Source: Acanthochlamys bracteata (Eukaryota > Streptophyta > Magnoliopsida > Pandanales > Velloziaceae). Taken from it: 64,000 bases of DNA. The stretch spans positions 1,426,001 to 1,490,000 of the forward strand of contig CM034131.1 in NCBI GenBank assembly GCA_019914995.1, written 5' to 3'. The notes under the pieces are model-generated. The model searched no databases, had not been told where the DNA came from, and worked only from the letters and a program-made list of their open reading frames with translations. Shown piece after piece: positions 11,601 through 23,113 of this stretch. How positions within the stretch are numbered: position 1 is the stretch's first letter; each line of letters begins with the position of its first letter. A program made the translations under genes and the position numbers.

Positions 11601-12521
11601 TGGAATCCTTCCTGTCAATTTGCAATCACGAATCACTAACACTTTAAGCTGCTTCAGATATCCAATCTCTGCTGGAATGCTACCGCTGAGTCCATTACTT
11701 CCCAACCACAAAGATTCAAGTTTTGTTAACCTGCCAATGTTCCATGGTATAGGACCTGTAAAGCTGTTATAAGAGAGGTCCAGAGTCGAGAGCTCTTCCA
11801 AATTACCAATCCCAGGAAATATAGACCCAGTAAGTTCATTCCGGCTGGCATCCAAGTACATGAGCTTGGTGAGATTGCTGAAGCTTGCGGGTAGACTTCC
11901 TGTGAATGAATTCAAACTCAAGTCCAAAAACTCCAGGTTCTGTAGCTTCCCAAGTTCAGTTGGAAGACTTCCAGCAAAAGAATTACTGCAAACAGAGAGC
12001 TTTTCAAGATTACTGAATTGTCCAACAATGGGAGCCAAGCTGCCATACAAGAGATTATAGTCAAGCACTAGTTCTCTCAATGCTGTAAGGTTGGCAAAGG
12101 AGGGAGGTAGTGCTCCAGAGAGTTGATTGCGGCTCAGATCAAGGTACTCCAAATTGACCAGGCCTCCTAAAGAGCCAGAAATTTCACCAAAGAGTCCACA
12201 GCTGCTTAGATTGAGAAGCTTCAGAGATTTGAGCTCTCCAATTAAGCTTGGAATTTGGATGTTCAATGGTATCTTGGACAAATCTATGCTTTCAATAGTG
12301 TTAAGTGCACAGCCTATGCCAGACCAGTTGCATGGCAAAATGCCAAGATCAAACCAGCTTGGAAGAAGGTCCTTGCTTTGAGACAGGGAGTCTTTGAGAG
12401 AGAATAAGACTTGGATGTCACCATTGAGCTCAGCATTTGAAACAGAAGAACAGAGAATGATGGAAAAAATGAAGAATCTCAGAGTATGAGTGGCAAAGCT
12501 TTCAAGAAAATGGGTCTTCAT
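8625..12521 (-). CDS. MSP1-like: LRR receptor-like kinase, MSP1/EMS1 type
   Basis: This is a plasma-membrane leucine-rich repeat receptor kinase of the MSP1/EMS1 group; rice MSP1 limits sporocyte number and specifies anther wall layers on binding a TPD1-type peptide. The single 1298-residue exon has a signal peptide ending near residue 30 (SSVSNA), an LRR N-terminal cap with CNWSGIGC, about 30 LRRs, a membrane helix at about 927-949 followed by RRKR, and a kinase from about 1018. The kinase has glycine loop GDGGFGTVYKA, VAIK lysine near 1041, HRD aspartate near 1140, DFG near 1158 and IPPEY, so it should be active. Length and sequence fit rice MSP1 (1294) better than Arabidopsis EMS1 (1192). 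Translation starts at the ATG at 12521; the frame stays open upstream without an ATG as far as an intron acceptor (exon from 12576). Ligand and tissue cannot be read from the sequence. Confidence 0.93.
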   Translation of the reverse strand: MKTHFLESFATHTLRFFIFSIILCSSVSNAELNGDIQVLFSLKDSLSQSKDLLPSWFDLGILPCNWSGIGCALNTIESIDLSKIPLNIQIPSLIGELKSLKLLNLSSCGLFGEISGSLGGLVNLEYLDLSRNQLSGALPPSFANLTALRELVLDYNLLYGSLAPIVGQFSNLEKLSVCSNSFAGSLPTELGKLQNLEFLDLSLNSFTGSLPASFSNLTKLMYLDASRNELTGSIFPGIGNLEELSTLDLSYNSFTGPIPWNIGRLTKLESLWLGSNGLSGSIPAEIGYLKQLKVLVIRDCKLTGRIPAEISNLQSLTYLDISENSLEGELPPGIGELKNLLFLIANNVGLTGTVPQELGNLRNLSLLDLSFNSLVGPLPDTLAGLESISTFIVEGNRLSGRVLPGMSNWKMANAIRLDKNYFNGSLPPLRLQHLNTFSANSNDLSGEIPSEICEAESLTILSLSENEFTGTITNTFNRCLNLTDLILTGNLLSGEIPAYLGKLSLVTLDLSQNNFSGVLPPELFQSNAILEIVLSGNQLTGEIPGSIGRISGLQRLQLDDNLFEGSIPSSIGRLKNLTNLSLSRNRLSGEIPSELFYCQNLVSLDLSSNYLTGSIPRSISNLKLLDNLVLSDNQLSGRIPDEICSGFKKLAYPDSIFNQHYGLLDLSDNNLTGEIPATIRNCSVLKELCLQGNKLNGSIPPELADLMNLTLVDLSFNSLSGPILAQPFPMINLQGFLVSNNQLDGFIPGNLGTLLPSLVKLNLSNNQITGPFPSSLFDIKTIADIDISKNSLTGQLPFSRERIESVSSLLILNASNNHFTGVISDAVSNLTSISKLDLHNNNLTGSLPSSLSSLDYLTYLDVSNNDFHEAIPCGICSIVGLSFFNFSGNKFDRYSPENCADSNLCTASPFISPPLSACPPSRELSHAYIWGICLGIIISFLGTLYLFLRRKRCQQQKAFALKSKSSTATAEPASSDELLGRKHKEPLSINIATFEHSLLRLTVTDVLTATDDFSKAHIVGDGGFGTVYKASLPEGCTVAIKRLIGGAPCQGDRQFLAEMETIGKVKHANLVPLLGYCVFSDERLLIYEYMENGSLDLWLRNRAGAVEALNWPMRMKICLGAARGLAFLHHGFVPHIIHRDMKSSNILLDQKFEPRVSDFGLARIISACETHVSTDLAGSFGYIPPEYGQSMKATTKGDVYSFGVVVLELLTGQTPTGQEEMQGGGNLVGWVRWMTAQGKEHKVFDPWLFCSGFLWREQMLRVLAVARACTADEPWKRPSMLEVVKLFKDIKMLETSNL
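10413..10433 (-). promoter_or_regulatory. Candidate miR390 target site in the receptor-kinase message
   Basis: The plus strand here reads AAGCTCAGGAGGGATACTGC followed by C. Mature plant miR390 is AAGCUCAGGAGGGAUAGCGCC, so 19 of 21 positions agree and only positions 17 and 18 from the miRNA 5' end differ. The gene is transcribed from the minus strand, so its mRNA carries the complement with a fully paired seed and centre. The site encodes GSIPPEL, a common LRR motif, so part of the match follows from protein conservation. A rice LRR receptor kinase has been reported as a miR390 target; cleavage here is only inferred. Confidence 0.45.
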
Positions 12522-12531
12522 ATTTGCACAT
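12502..12531 (-). other. Short upstream ORF overlapping the receptor-kinase start
   Basis: An ATG at 12531-12529 lies 10 bases before the main start in another frame and encodes nine residues (MCKYEDPFS), ending 20 bases inside the main CDS. Its context is weak (T at -3), while the main ATG has A at -3, so leaky scanning would be expected. It matters only if the leader begins upstream, as inferred. Confidence 0.4.
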
Positions 12532-12576
12532 GTAGAGGCAATTAAATGATCAGCTTTTGGATTGAATGTAAAGAGC

Positions 12577-15500
12577 CTGCAGGGCAAGATGCTGTGAAGT
12601 TAATGAACATCCATGTTACTTTTAAAAGCCTAACAAAAAGAGAAGGTGCGAAGTGCCACATCAACTATCACAAATCCCTAGTAGAATTGTCAACCTTTAC
12701 CAGCAATTGTCAATTTTTACATAGTATCAATTAAAGCATCTTACATAGTATCAATTAAAGCATCTACCTTTGTAAACATTTCTTGAATGTTCTTTACATT
12801 CCAAGTCCCTAGTAGAATGCATCGCCAAAATCTTCTAAGTAGCAGTATCACGAGACCTAGAATGTTAGGGAAAGCATTTAATCAGGAGCTGAACCAATAG
12901 CACTCCAATGTCAAAAAAATTATTAGAACTTATGGTTAAGAAAAAAAAGGCAGAATTGATGTCATAATTATATCACCAAATGCAAAAGAAAACACTATCT
13001 GATGATAACAAGAGCAACAAGCTAGACCTTAGAGAGTTATTAGCATAATATGAATAAACAAATTTCTAGAGTTCTGATTGATTCTCATAAATGCTAGTGA
13101 TGGGAATTTTGAAATTTGTCATTATTCATTAGTGACTCAACATCATGTTTCTAAGATTCTAGCTCTAACATCCTCATCCATTAAGTCAAACAAAGTTCAA
13201 GGATCAAGCAGAGCAATTGAAAGCAGTACCTCTTGAGCAAGTTCTGCAAGCAAAGTTTCATATGATGACAATCCAAAAAAGGCAAACACCAGCAACCTTG
13301 AAAAGTCAGGCAGAATAAATGAGGAAGATAGTAACATTCAAATGTGCTGAAAACACACAACATAAAATTATTGACAGGTAGCTGTAATTTCCAAATGAAG
13401 CTACATTCATAAGGAGGCTTTTCGATTGTTATACAGGTGTGGCAGGATATACTTAATACGATACAAGTACTCAAGGTACATTCATGACGACCAATGCAGG
13501 GATAAAATAGATGAGATTTATACATGAGAGGTGTAAAACATGAATTGAAATGCAGGGACAGAAACATATAAGAAATGGAAGGCCTTATGTTCAGTCATCA
13601 CAGTATATTAAATATTGTTTTGAAGTAATAGCACTAAACATCGAGCGTAAAGTAGGGAATAAAGCTATGCTCCAAGCAAGTGGTGTGCAGTGCAGTAACT
13701 ACAAAGGTAATGGTTATGTTACAGTTGGTAGTGGAACTATAGCAAATCAATCAAAGGAGGTCGACTTTAAATAATCACTAACTTTCTGATAATAAAACAC
13801 TTTTTACAGAAGTGCAGCTACTGGGAATTCACCCAAACTTTTAGTAAGTTTTATATCTTTCAATTTTTTTTCTCACATTTAACCTCCACTTATATTTACT
13901 CCTCTAAGAGACATATCCATATTTTTTAAGGATTAGCAGGTAACATAGTTTGCAGGATCTTGGAGGATACAGACATAGCATGCTGAGGTTTTTTTGAACC
14001 TTTGGAGATCATAAGGGCAGAAGGCAAGAAAGATTTGAAACAATTCCAAACCATCTTATTTCATAAATTAGTGTGCATTCTTTCAATTCTTCACAGACGT
14101 CTCTTATAAAATAGTGGAACTACTTCACATCCACCTCTTCCAAATAGTGGGACTAACTATTCTGATGGTTTCAATAGGATTAGCCTCCTTCAAACCAGGC
14201 AATTCATTTTTCTGACTAAATTGCCTAATCCCACTAAAGAACAGAAAGCGAAAGGCAGCGCTTGAAGACAAGCATCGAAATACGACAAGCATCAAATATC
14301 AATGCAGATGATTAAAAGCAGAAAACATTATTTATCAAAAAAATCTTATCATAATGATCACATGTCAAAAAGGAAAACATGAAACCTACTTCATTTTAGA
14401 ACACACACTGACCAAAAAACAAAAAAGAACTAGAAAGGGAAGCAAGTAATAAAACAGTGCGGCATTTATTCCAATAACTCTACTTTGATAAAACCCCATC
14501 ATACCAGGCCCTACTTAAGATAATGATTTACTATACCAATGATCAACTCTTAGTCCCACCATTAAAGTCCACTTAAAATCTTCTCTGAACCTAGGCTGCA
14601 ATTGATTATGACCACAAAAGAGAGACACACACACACTGAAAAAAGAATCACCCAGCACTGGTTTCATCAGTAAACTGGGGCCAAGTCCAGCACTCCTCCC
14701 TATAACAAGAATGGGGAAGCAGCTTAGAATGAAAGGACTCAACATCTCAGAAACAGTTTATGCTAAAACCATGTACTTGAATTATGTTTAACAACATCAA
14801 CTTGATCAATTCAAGATCAAATTCTCTAAGCACATGAGAGAAAGAAGAAATGATGGGTTTGCTTCCTGTTTGTAAAGGTTCGTACAGTAAGCGGGAAAAA
14901 CAGGGAACAACAAACATTGTCTAAGGCTTTTGCACGAAGGGATGAGATCAAAAGAAAGCATAGTGCCAATAAGAATATCCACTTAAGCAACTCAATATTT
15001 TAAAAATGCAAAAATTTTATTATCTTTTGTCTCCGTTGTTTATTCCATCTTGAGAGATATCTCACAAGGAATTTGTGTGTTTTTTGTTAAGGAATTAGTT
15101 TAATTGGAAGATTAAGTTTTGGCTTTGCATCAACAAGATTTCATTTTGGGGGAGGAGGAGGTGCAAAGAATAGAATCTAGAAACATGTTTTGGTGGAGAT
15201 CAAAGAGTTTAGTTCTAGGTTTTGAGTGTTTGATCCGAGAATAAAGGCAAAGCTTCTACTAGGAAAAATGAGAATATCTACATTTAGAAACAAGAAAATC
15301 AAACTTCTGCTCAGAAAAATGAGGGGAAAGGAGGAACTCAGTTACAATGGAAGAAGAGATGTATATAAGAAACATTTAAATCAAAATGATAGACAGATAA
15401 TCAACGAAGTACGCTATTTTTATTTCCTAGTTTTTAGGATTCAATTTAAGAGACAACAAAAACAAAGTAAAACTTCGAAAATCTCCACTTAACAAAATCT

Positions 15501-16400
15501 CAAACTAAAAACCATTCACCGCGAAACCAAGAACATCACAGATAAACATAAAAGGGGAAAACTGAAACCTATATGAACTCCAGCAGATACACAACTTAAA
15601 AAAGATCAAACCTTTTTGGTAATCTTCAAAGAACCCGGAGTTTGAAGTTGAAATGGTGTCCAAAGTTTTGTGATTTAACAAGTGCCGAAAATGCAACAAC
15701 TCAAATCTCCGATAAAACAACCCAAATCATGAACTCTTTAAGAAAATCCCTCTTTGAAGACTCACAAGAATACATTACCGAAGAAAAAGGGGGAATTTTT
15801 TTTTTTCAATATGAAACAATCTAGACTTTAGAATTCGGCGTTCCTCATCTGAAGTTGGCAAAGTATCAAACAGCAAATGTAAAAAATTCAGAGAAGTAAC
15901 ACTTTACACTACCAAACCTTCCATCAACATAACCCAAAAGTTAAAACCAACCAAAAAATAAACCCTTTAGATACAAAGAGTAAAAAATCATAACATTTTC
16001 TGCAGTTTAAAAGCTCAAACCTGTCAACGTTGAAACTCAGCTAGACCAAAATTCATAATAATTCAAAATAGAAACAAAAAATCTCAAGCATTTTGAAGTA
16101 CTCTCCGAATGCCCAGCACCCTCAGAACGTTTGAAATTCACCATTCTACTTCTCAAGTTTGAAAATTCCTACAAACCTATATACTCAAATCCACCCAAAA
16201 ACTAAACCAAACACAGCCAACCAAAAAAAAAGAAAAAGGAAAAAGAAAACAACTCTACACAAATTCAAGAGACTTACCAGCTTGTGTTGTCCTTCTTGTT
16301 CTTCCCCTTGACTGCAACACCAAGAAGACAATAAAGAAGAAGAAAAGTGTAGTTGGAATTGGAGAGAGTTCAGAGTTATATGTTGCTGTTGTTGTTCTTA
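12577..16400 (-). other. Probable 5' leader exon and 3.7 kb leader intron of the receptor kinase gene
   Basis: On the minus strand a donor AAGCTG|GTAAGTC ends a candidate leader exon at 16278 (its start lies near 16400), and a strong acceptor TTGCCCTGCAG precedes 12576, 55 bases before the start codon. Between them I see no exon that resembles a protein; frames such as 13181-13567 and 15226-15492 look like chance. The intron has gene-like rather than spacer-like composition. Alternatively the leader exon belongs to a separate non-coding transcript. Confidence 0.4.
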
Positions 16401-17050
16401 AAATTGCACAATGTACAACATGTATGTAATGTAATGTAATGCATAACATCACTTCCAACTTTTCTTTAGGTTTCTTTTATCCATGATTCCTGGATACTTA
16501 CTTTTATAATCATGGTAATAATTATTATTCTTAGCAGTAATAATAATAACAAGAAATTCATCATATTTCGTAGTGGTAAAACAAAACAAACTAGTAAAGG
16601 AAAAAAACAAAAAGAAAATAGAACTTTTTCCAACTGTTCTGCGGCAGACTCACAGAACTCGCAGCAGAAGAACAGCTCTCACGCCCATGCAGAAAGCGTG
16701 ACCGTCTCTTCAATCCACCCGTTGTACATTCATAAACGGGTCGGATCTGAACTATCCGATAAGATGAACTTTAGGGGCTGTCTGGTTTTTCATACCAAAA
16801 TAATTATTTATTAATTTTTAATTTCTCATTTTTTAATGATTTTTTATAATAATTTATAAAATTTATTTAAAAATTTAAAAATATAAAAGAAATTTTAAAT
16901 AATAAATTCTTTTTTACTTGTTTTTATTATTTTTATATTACAATAATATAATTTGTTTATTGAAATAAAATAAAATATTTTTATTTTATAAAAAACTTTT
17001 CTTATAAGACAGCCTGTTAGATAGTGTGATTCGTTAATGCATATGCATTA
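16401..17050. other. Promoter-side spacer containing one MITE
   Basis: This is the probable upstream region of the receptor-kinase gene. The stretch 16620-16760 is more GC-rich than its surroundings. The MITE at 16774-17016 is listed separately. I recognised no coding sequence. Confidence 0.35.
16774..17016. mobile_element. Tourist-like MITE, 243 bp, TTA target duplication
   Basis: TTA flanks both sides (16771-16773 and 17017-17019). The termini are inverted: GGGGCTGTCTGG at the left and, from the other strand, CAGGCTGTCTT at the right. The interior is nearly pure A/T and non-coding. A TTA duplication with G-rich ends is the hallmark of PIF/Harbinger (Tourist) MITEs. Similar AT-rich interiors occur at 43.7-43.9, 44.0-44.3, 45.4-45.7 and 52.0-52.2 kb. 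Confidence 0.6.
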
Positions 17051-17317
17051 AGGTTGTTTCAAATATCCGTATCTGAGTTTCGTGAAAATGAAAAATAAAA
17101 TGTAGAATTTTTTAAAAAATAAAATAAAAGTAAAATTTTGTGTTAAAAATTAAAAAATATAATTATATTAAAAAATGTGTAAATAAGAAAATTAAAATTG
17201 AAATTTCGTATATAAAAATAGAGTTTGAAATTTCTTGTGTAATTGAAATAAATGAACTGTTCGAAACTTAAAATTTGGTAAGAAAAAGCGAAATTATGTC
17301 CATTTGAAACACAACCT
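17051..17317 (-). mobile_element. MITE family A, copy 1
   Basis: The ends read AGGTTGTTTCAAATATCCGT and, on the other strand, AGGTTGTGTTTCAAATGGAC. Interior blocks (TGAGTTTCGTGAAAATGAAA, TTTCTTGTGTAATTGAAAT, GAACTGTTCGAAACTTAAAA) align with the copies at 20.4, 39.0, 42.0 and 42.3 kb. It has no coding capacity. Confidence 0.65.
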
Positions 17318-20300
17318 AGCAATCCTTCGAATCCTAACACTAGAGGAATATAAACGAGTCGGATCAGGAATCAAGATCCGATAAGATTTTTCTAATATGC
17401 ACAGTTGTTGAGTATATTATTGGTTTATGTTGCTGTTTGGTGTTTGAGTGAAAAGATTTTTTCATTTTGCTTTCTTACTAATGTTGTACTTAAAAAGCTC
17501 CTGCAACCTGAAGGCTGAAGCACGCAGCTGCATGTTTACGGTTTCTGTTTGATATTCTCACCCCAAGTTCAACGCGCGGATGTTGAGGGGTGTTTTTTTC
17601 AAAACTTTTAACAAAAAATATTTTAAAAACTTTTTAAACTAAAATTTACTTTTATCTTAAAATATTTATTAAAATAAGATCGTAGAACTTTTTGTATTTT
17701 TAAATTTGTAAATAATTTTTATAAATTTTTTAAAATATTTATTAGAAAACTAAATTAAAATGAAAAATTATAAGTAAATGATAAATGTCATCTTAGATGA
17801 TGTAGCATGTGCTATTTTTTTATTTAAAAATTAAATTAAAATTAAAAATATTTAATAAAAAATAAATATATTATTTTAAAATAGTAAATTTTAAAAATAT
17901 GTTTTAATTTTAATAAAAATATTATTTTAAGTTTATTATTTATTTTATATTAAAAATGAGTTTTAAAAAAAAGTAAAATTTGAAAGGTAGATAGTTTATT
18001 ACGCCTATAGTGACATCCTCGGTGTGAATATCAATGCAGACAATGGAGTGATAAAGAGATTCTACGCATTTGTAGGGTGCTAGATAAGAAAGAACATTTT
18101 TAAATAAAATTTTTAATAACTTTTTTAAAATTTTAAGAAAATTTTATTTATATAATTATCTTAAAATATATAATTTTATTTTAAATTTATAAAATATTGT
18201 AAAATATTATTTATATTTTCAAATTTTAAAATCTAAAAAAACACTGTCAAATATGACTGTCTTTCTATCTCTCATTGTTTTTTTCTTTCTCTTAATTAAT
18301 TAATTTATATATAATCATAATTAATGATTGATTATACAGTAATGATTAACTAGTTTAACTCCACATGCAAATTGAAAATGAAAAACTTTGAGAATTAAAA
18401 AAAAAAAATTAGTTAAAAATTGTTTATTTGTGAAGGCTATATGTTAATGTTCAACTTGTTCACTCAGAAAACTTCTGCTTAATTTTTTTAAAAGATAATT
18501 AAATAAGCCTTCAAAAGATAAATGCAAGCTTGGAATTCTTGAATCTTTTCCTCTTTCTTCCTTTAAAATTCTTCAAAAGAAATTTTCACAGATAAGGTGT
18601 TAATTAGTATATCCATTTTCTGTAGGAATAAGCAAAAATACTACATGAGTAAAATAAAAGTGAAAAATGATTGGAGATAAAATTTTCCAATAGTAAGAAT
18701 GTGTTTTAATTATATAGGAACTTTTTTTATCTATCAAAATTTAAATTTTTATATTTGCAGCGAGTTTCAAATACTCAAAATGTTAGTTTTTTCTATCAAA
18801 ATTATGGTCTATACAGTTCACGTGTTTCAAATATAAATTAAATTTAAAATTACAAATAAATTACTATATTATTTTCAACTCACTTAAAAAAATAAAAATT
18901 GAACTTCATTTTTAATTATTTTCAAATATATATATAAAATTAAACTCTAATTTTAATCTATTTTTTAAAAAAATTTACTTTTAACTTTCGTAAAATTCAG
19001 TTACATATATTTCTAATATATATTTGATTAAAGTTGAAGTGAGTTTGAAATAATATTTCATACTAAGTTATATTTGAAGTGACTTCGAAAATAAATTTTT
19101 TGCAAAAAAAATTATTCTCACTAAATTAATACACTCCAGGAATTAAATCACTCATAAAAATTTTTTAAATGTCTATTAAAAAAGTAAATAAGTAAAGTGT
19201 TCGCTCATAACATAAAAACTTAATAAAGTTTGATTTCAGTTATATACTTATATTATATTATTATTAAAGTATGCAAATATATAGTAGTTTTGATTATATA
19301 TCAAACCCATATCAAGAGCTAGTTAAATAGAATAAAGTACACGAATGAATGGACACTTATCATTTGGAAAGGAGCTCTATCATCTTGTAAGTGCTTTATT
19401 ATAGGATAAGAATGCATGCTCGAGGCAATGAATAAATAAATTTTAAATTTCAACAAACAAGAATAAAAAATATATAGAACAAATTTTTAGGATATCTTGC
19501 TTTGATTATAAGTTTAAATTATATACATTTGATCAATTTTTATTTTTTTATATAATTTTGATCAAAAATTTTGATAAAAATAAATTTATATTTTAATTAA
19601 GCCGAAATTATGTCAATATATTTTTAATTTATACTCATAATCGAGAGTATATTCTACGAATTGATCAAGTCTCGGCACTAGCAAAACAAAATAAAAGCTT
19701 TCATTTGATTTTTTAAGCTAAAATTTTTTATATTCAACGGTGAGATTAAAATTTTATCTATTATTTTTTGACCGACATGTATATATATGTACTTTTAAAA
19801 TAACATATATATTATATTTTATATAAAAAATATTTTAAAAATATTTTAAACACTTTCAAACATCCCCGTTAGCTCTCTTTACCCCAGAAGCAGAAGTAAT
19901 TTTTTAGCCCATTTATGTGGCAGAGCATCCCACTGTCCCCTGTTAAGTGACTTCCTTTACTAAAAAATTATTTTTTATAATTTTTAAAATCACATTTATA
20001 TATTGATTTATATTATTTTTTAGTAATTTAATTTTTTATTTATTTTTCACGCAAGTAAGCTTGTTCTTAATTTTCACTTATTAGTGCCGGTATAGAATCT
20101 TTGCCGTTGCTTCCTCAACTGCATCTTATTATGATTTAGGTTTTAATGTTCGTTCTTAATTTTTTAAAGAGCCTTTTGTTTTACGTCTTCATGAAAGTAA
20201 GAGTCATATTTTTTGTTTATTTTGCTTGAAGTAAAGTTTTCAAATTGAATTTTAAAAAATAAGTTTCTAAAAAATAAAATTCTTAATATAATGTATTATT

Positions 20301-20381
20301 ATTATAAAAAATTATCTGAAAAATAATTTTTTGGCCTTAACAGAAGAAATGTCTATCTTTTATCTTATATATAGAAACTAA
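17318..20381. other. AT-rich intergenic spacer
   Basis: No gene seen. Blocks at 17.6-18.0, 18.1-18.25 and 19.7-19.86 kb are long A/T tracts of MITE-like character without definable ends. 18831-19020 looks like a decayed copy of family A (CGTGTTTCAAATATAAATTA near one end, TTTCGTAAAATTCAGTTAC near the other). Confidence 0.4.
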
Positions 20382-20650
20382 GGACGTGTTTCAAACGCCC
20401 GTAACTTCACTTTCTTCTGTCAGATTTTGAATTTCAAACGATTCATATATTTTAATTACACAACGAACACAGAACTCTACTTTCACATGTAGAATTAACA
20501 GTTCTAACTTTTTTATTTGTATATTTTCTAATATAATTATATCTTTCAATTTTTAATACACTTTTAAAACTATTGAAACACAAACACTGAACTTCACTTC
20601 TATTTTATTTTTCAAAAAACTCTACTTATTTGAATATTTGAAACACACCC
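20382..20650 (+). mobile_element. MITE family A, copy 2
   Basis: The left end is GGACGTGTTTCAAACGCCCG, and the right end read from the other strand is GGGTGTGTTTCAAATATTC, giving terminal inverted repeats of about 13-20 bp. The interior is the reverse complement of the 39.0 kb copy (CAGATTTTGAATTTCAAACG, ATAATTATATCTTTCAATTT). No coding capacity; the target duplication is not clear. Confidence 0.7.
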
Positions 20651-23113
20651 CAAAAGCAAGAGGCACCTATTCATTTAAAAACTCCTGCTTTATATTGTTA
20701 TCCTTTTGACATCTCTACCAAAAACCAATAACGTCTTCAAGCTCAAAAAATATTTGCCTGAGATGAGGACTAACTACAAGCATGGATAATGAACACTCAA
20801 CTCGCTCTCAGACAAACATTAACCAAACAACATGATAATTTTCAGCATTATTATATAACATCCTCAGAAACTTCTCTTAGAAGCTGTAAAAATTAATCCA
20901 GCTATAGAGAACATTTCATGCAATTTACATTTTATGGATTGTAATACGATGTTGATAGATGGGTAATCTCTTCAAAAATGTAAAACAATTGGAATTCTCA
21001 TTTGAAACATATTTGAAATTCTGGATACACTCTGTACTTTCCTGTAGTTGAGGCAATGTAGAGCCAACCAACTTAGAATGCACAAATAGTATACTAGCAA
21101 AATTACAAAAAGCAAATAGAATTTATTCTAGCTTTCAGTAAACATCCGCTCTACAGATGAGCGTCCAGAATTTACATTACTAACGATATCTGGATTTCCT
21201 ATGGCAAATATGAACAAGGAGTTTGTTCACATGCAAGCTTGAGTTGTAGCATTTGTTCTTTCTAACAACGCAAGAAGTAAATGAATGAAAATTCAGTAGC
21301 AGACCTTTCTTAAACTGCCATACTAGTTCCAACCAAAGATTTTCAGAAGGATATATTTAAGGTCAATAAACTCAAAACAGCGAGACTCTAAAAAGGACTA
21401 GCAAACCATGTGTCCCATTAATGCTTAAGTAAACGCTTGGCTAAGAGAAGTTTGAATAGATGACATTAACTATAGCCATATAGTTTCTTCACATGCCTGA
21501 TCGATGATCTTAAAGAGTTAGTCAACAAAATTCCTTCCTTCAAAAGAGTTCAAGGAAAGCACAGCAAGATGTTATAATACTAAACCGTGCAATTGGATTA
21601 GAGGAGACATATGGAATTATACGCCTGTATGGTTCTGCAATCACATTCACACATGTAACAATACAAGCTCCTACATTCAGAAGGTAACTATTCCTAGCGA
21701 AACTTCATTGGCTGTTATATATGTTGCTAGCATCCCAATGGCTTGACTCCGACTCAAAATTTGGACCCATGTTACATGAGTTCAATTTCAGATGAAGAAT
21801 CAGGTAATACAAGACAAAAGGGAATGGTTTCGAGTTCCCTTACGAATTTCGTTACACTGAAGGTTTCAGTAACTCACAATCCAATTGGAACCCAAACAGT
21901 GTAAGAGTTGATGAGGACGTACGAAGACGCATAGTACGTCAGCAAGGCTTTGAGTTATGAGACTGAAGGTTTCAGTTTTTTGTGGTACCAAATCAATATG
22001 ACCAGTAAGCATTCATGAGAAGCATAAGGAAATTCAAGTGTCAGCAAGCTTTCAGTTCCTTACTTTGAAGGCTTGAGGCATGCACAGATCACAGTTACTA
22101 TATCAAAATCAAGCATCAGCAAACTTTTGAAACTTGAAAGCTTGATGCCTTTCACATTGTGAGATTCAACTAATGGTCATGAATGAAAAGAGGGAGACAA
22201 GAAAATAAATGTATCACATAACCAAAACTATCTCTCACAAAAAGCACACAACCCCACACATATTTAAAATGATTTTAATGCTCTACCCACCCTCCATCCA
22301 CCTTATATAACATTAAGAAAGCTAGCTGGCATGCCAGTGAATGCTGAAGCAACCCTCTAGTAACCACACATACTCTCTCCCTCTTCCAGAAACAGATCTT
22401 CATACAACAACAATGCAGAGAAGAAAAGAGGATCATAAAAGATATACCCTTTCAAGTAATGGTGGGGATAAAACGTGATGATTGAGGTCGCAAGTTACAA
22501 GAAAAAGGGAAAAAATAAATGCATCCTCAAATTGCAATGTTTCAAAAATAAAAGAAGAATCACTGAAGTCCTACAGACTTAAAATCTCCATTCCAGCAAA
22601 TATTAAACAAGATACTAAAAAAAATTTTTCAGAAACCTAAGCTTGCTTTCCAACTTTGACACAAGTTTTTCCTTATATGAATCTTGATAAATACTAGTAA
22701 TTCTCCAGTAACTGGAGCTATCCAAGAGTCAGTCAACTAGATATAAATGAAATACATAAACTAAGATCCTCATTAGCCCATGAAGCAACTATTTAATTTT
22801 AGAAGATATCACAACCACTACCATCTCTACCTCACTTCATCTTTAACTATTTAGCGAAGGACCAAAGACCAAATTTTCAATAACTAAAGCTCGTATATAA
22901 TTAACAAACTTCAATGCACCACTGCAGCAAAATACTTTTTAAATAAGATTATATGATAGAAAATTGCCGAAGCTAAACAATTGAAGTACTGAAGAAAAAC
23001 AAACATTCTTTCCATCTTTCCCCCTAAGCCCAACTTCTAACACCACTTAAGCATAAATCTTGAGTGAACTGACAAACAACCACAATCAGACTAAATATTT
23101 AGGAGTTTTAGTT
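20651..23113. other. Less AT-rich non-coding stretch downstream of the cysteine-rich gene
   Basis: No frame resembles a protein, yet composition from about 20.75 kb is like the UTRs and introns of neighbouring genes. It may hold a long 3' UTR of the minus-strand cysteine-rich gene or a non-coding transcript. A loose repeat, GTCAGCAAGGCTTTGAG / GTCAGCAAGCTTTCAG / ATCAGCAAACTTTTGAA, occurs near 21938, 22040 and 22115. A TATA-like CTTATATAAC sits near 22301 on the plus strand. Confidence 0.35.

Noticed and set aside
8650-12381. Many plus-strand frames opposite the receptor kinase
   Set aside because: All are antisense shadows of one LRR-kinase exon; none has its own start context or recognisable product.
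13181-13567. 128-codon minus-strand frame in the supposed leader intron
   Set aside because: Its amino-acid make-up is erratic (many Cys and His), with no similarity to a known family and no splice support, so it is treated as chance.
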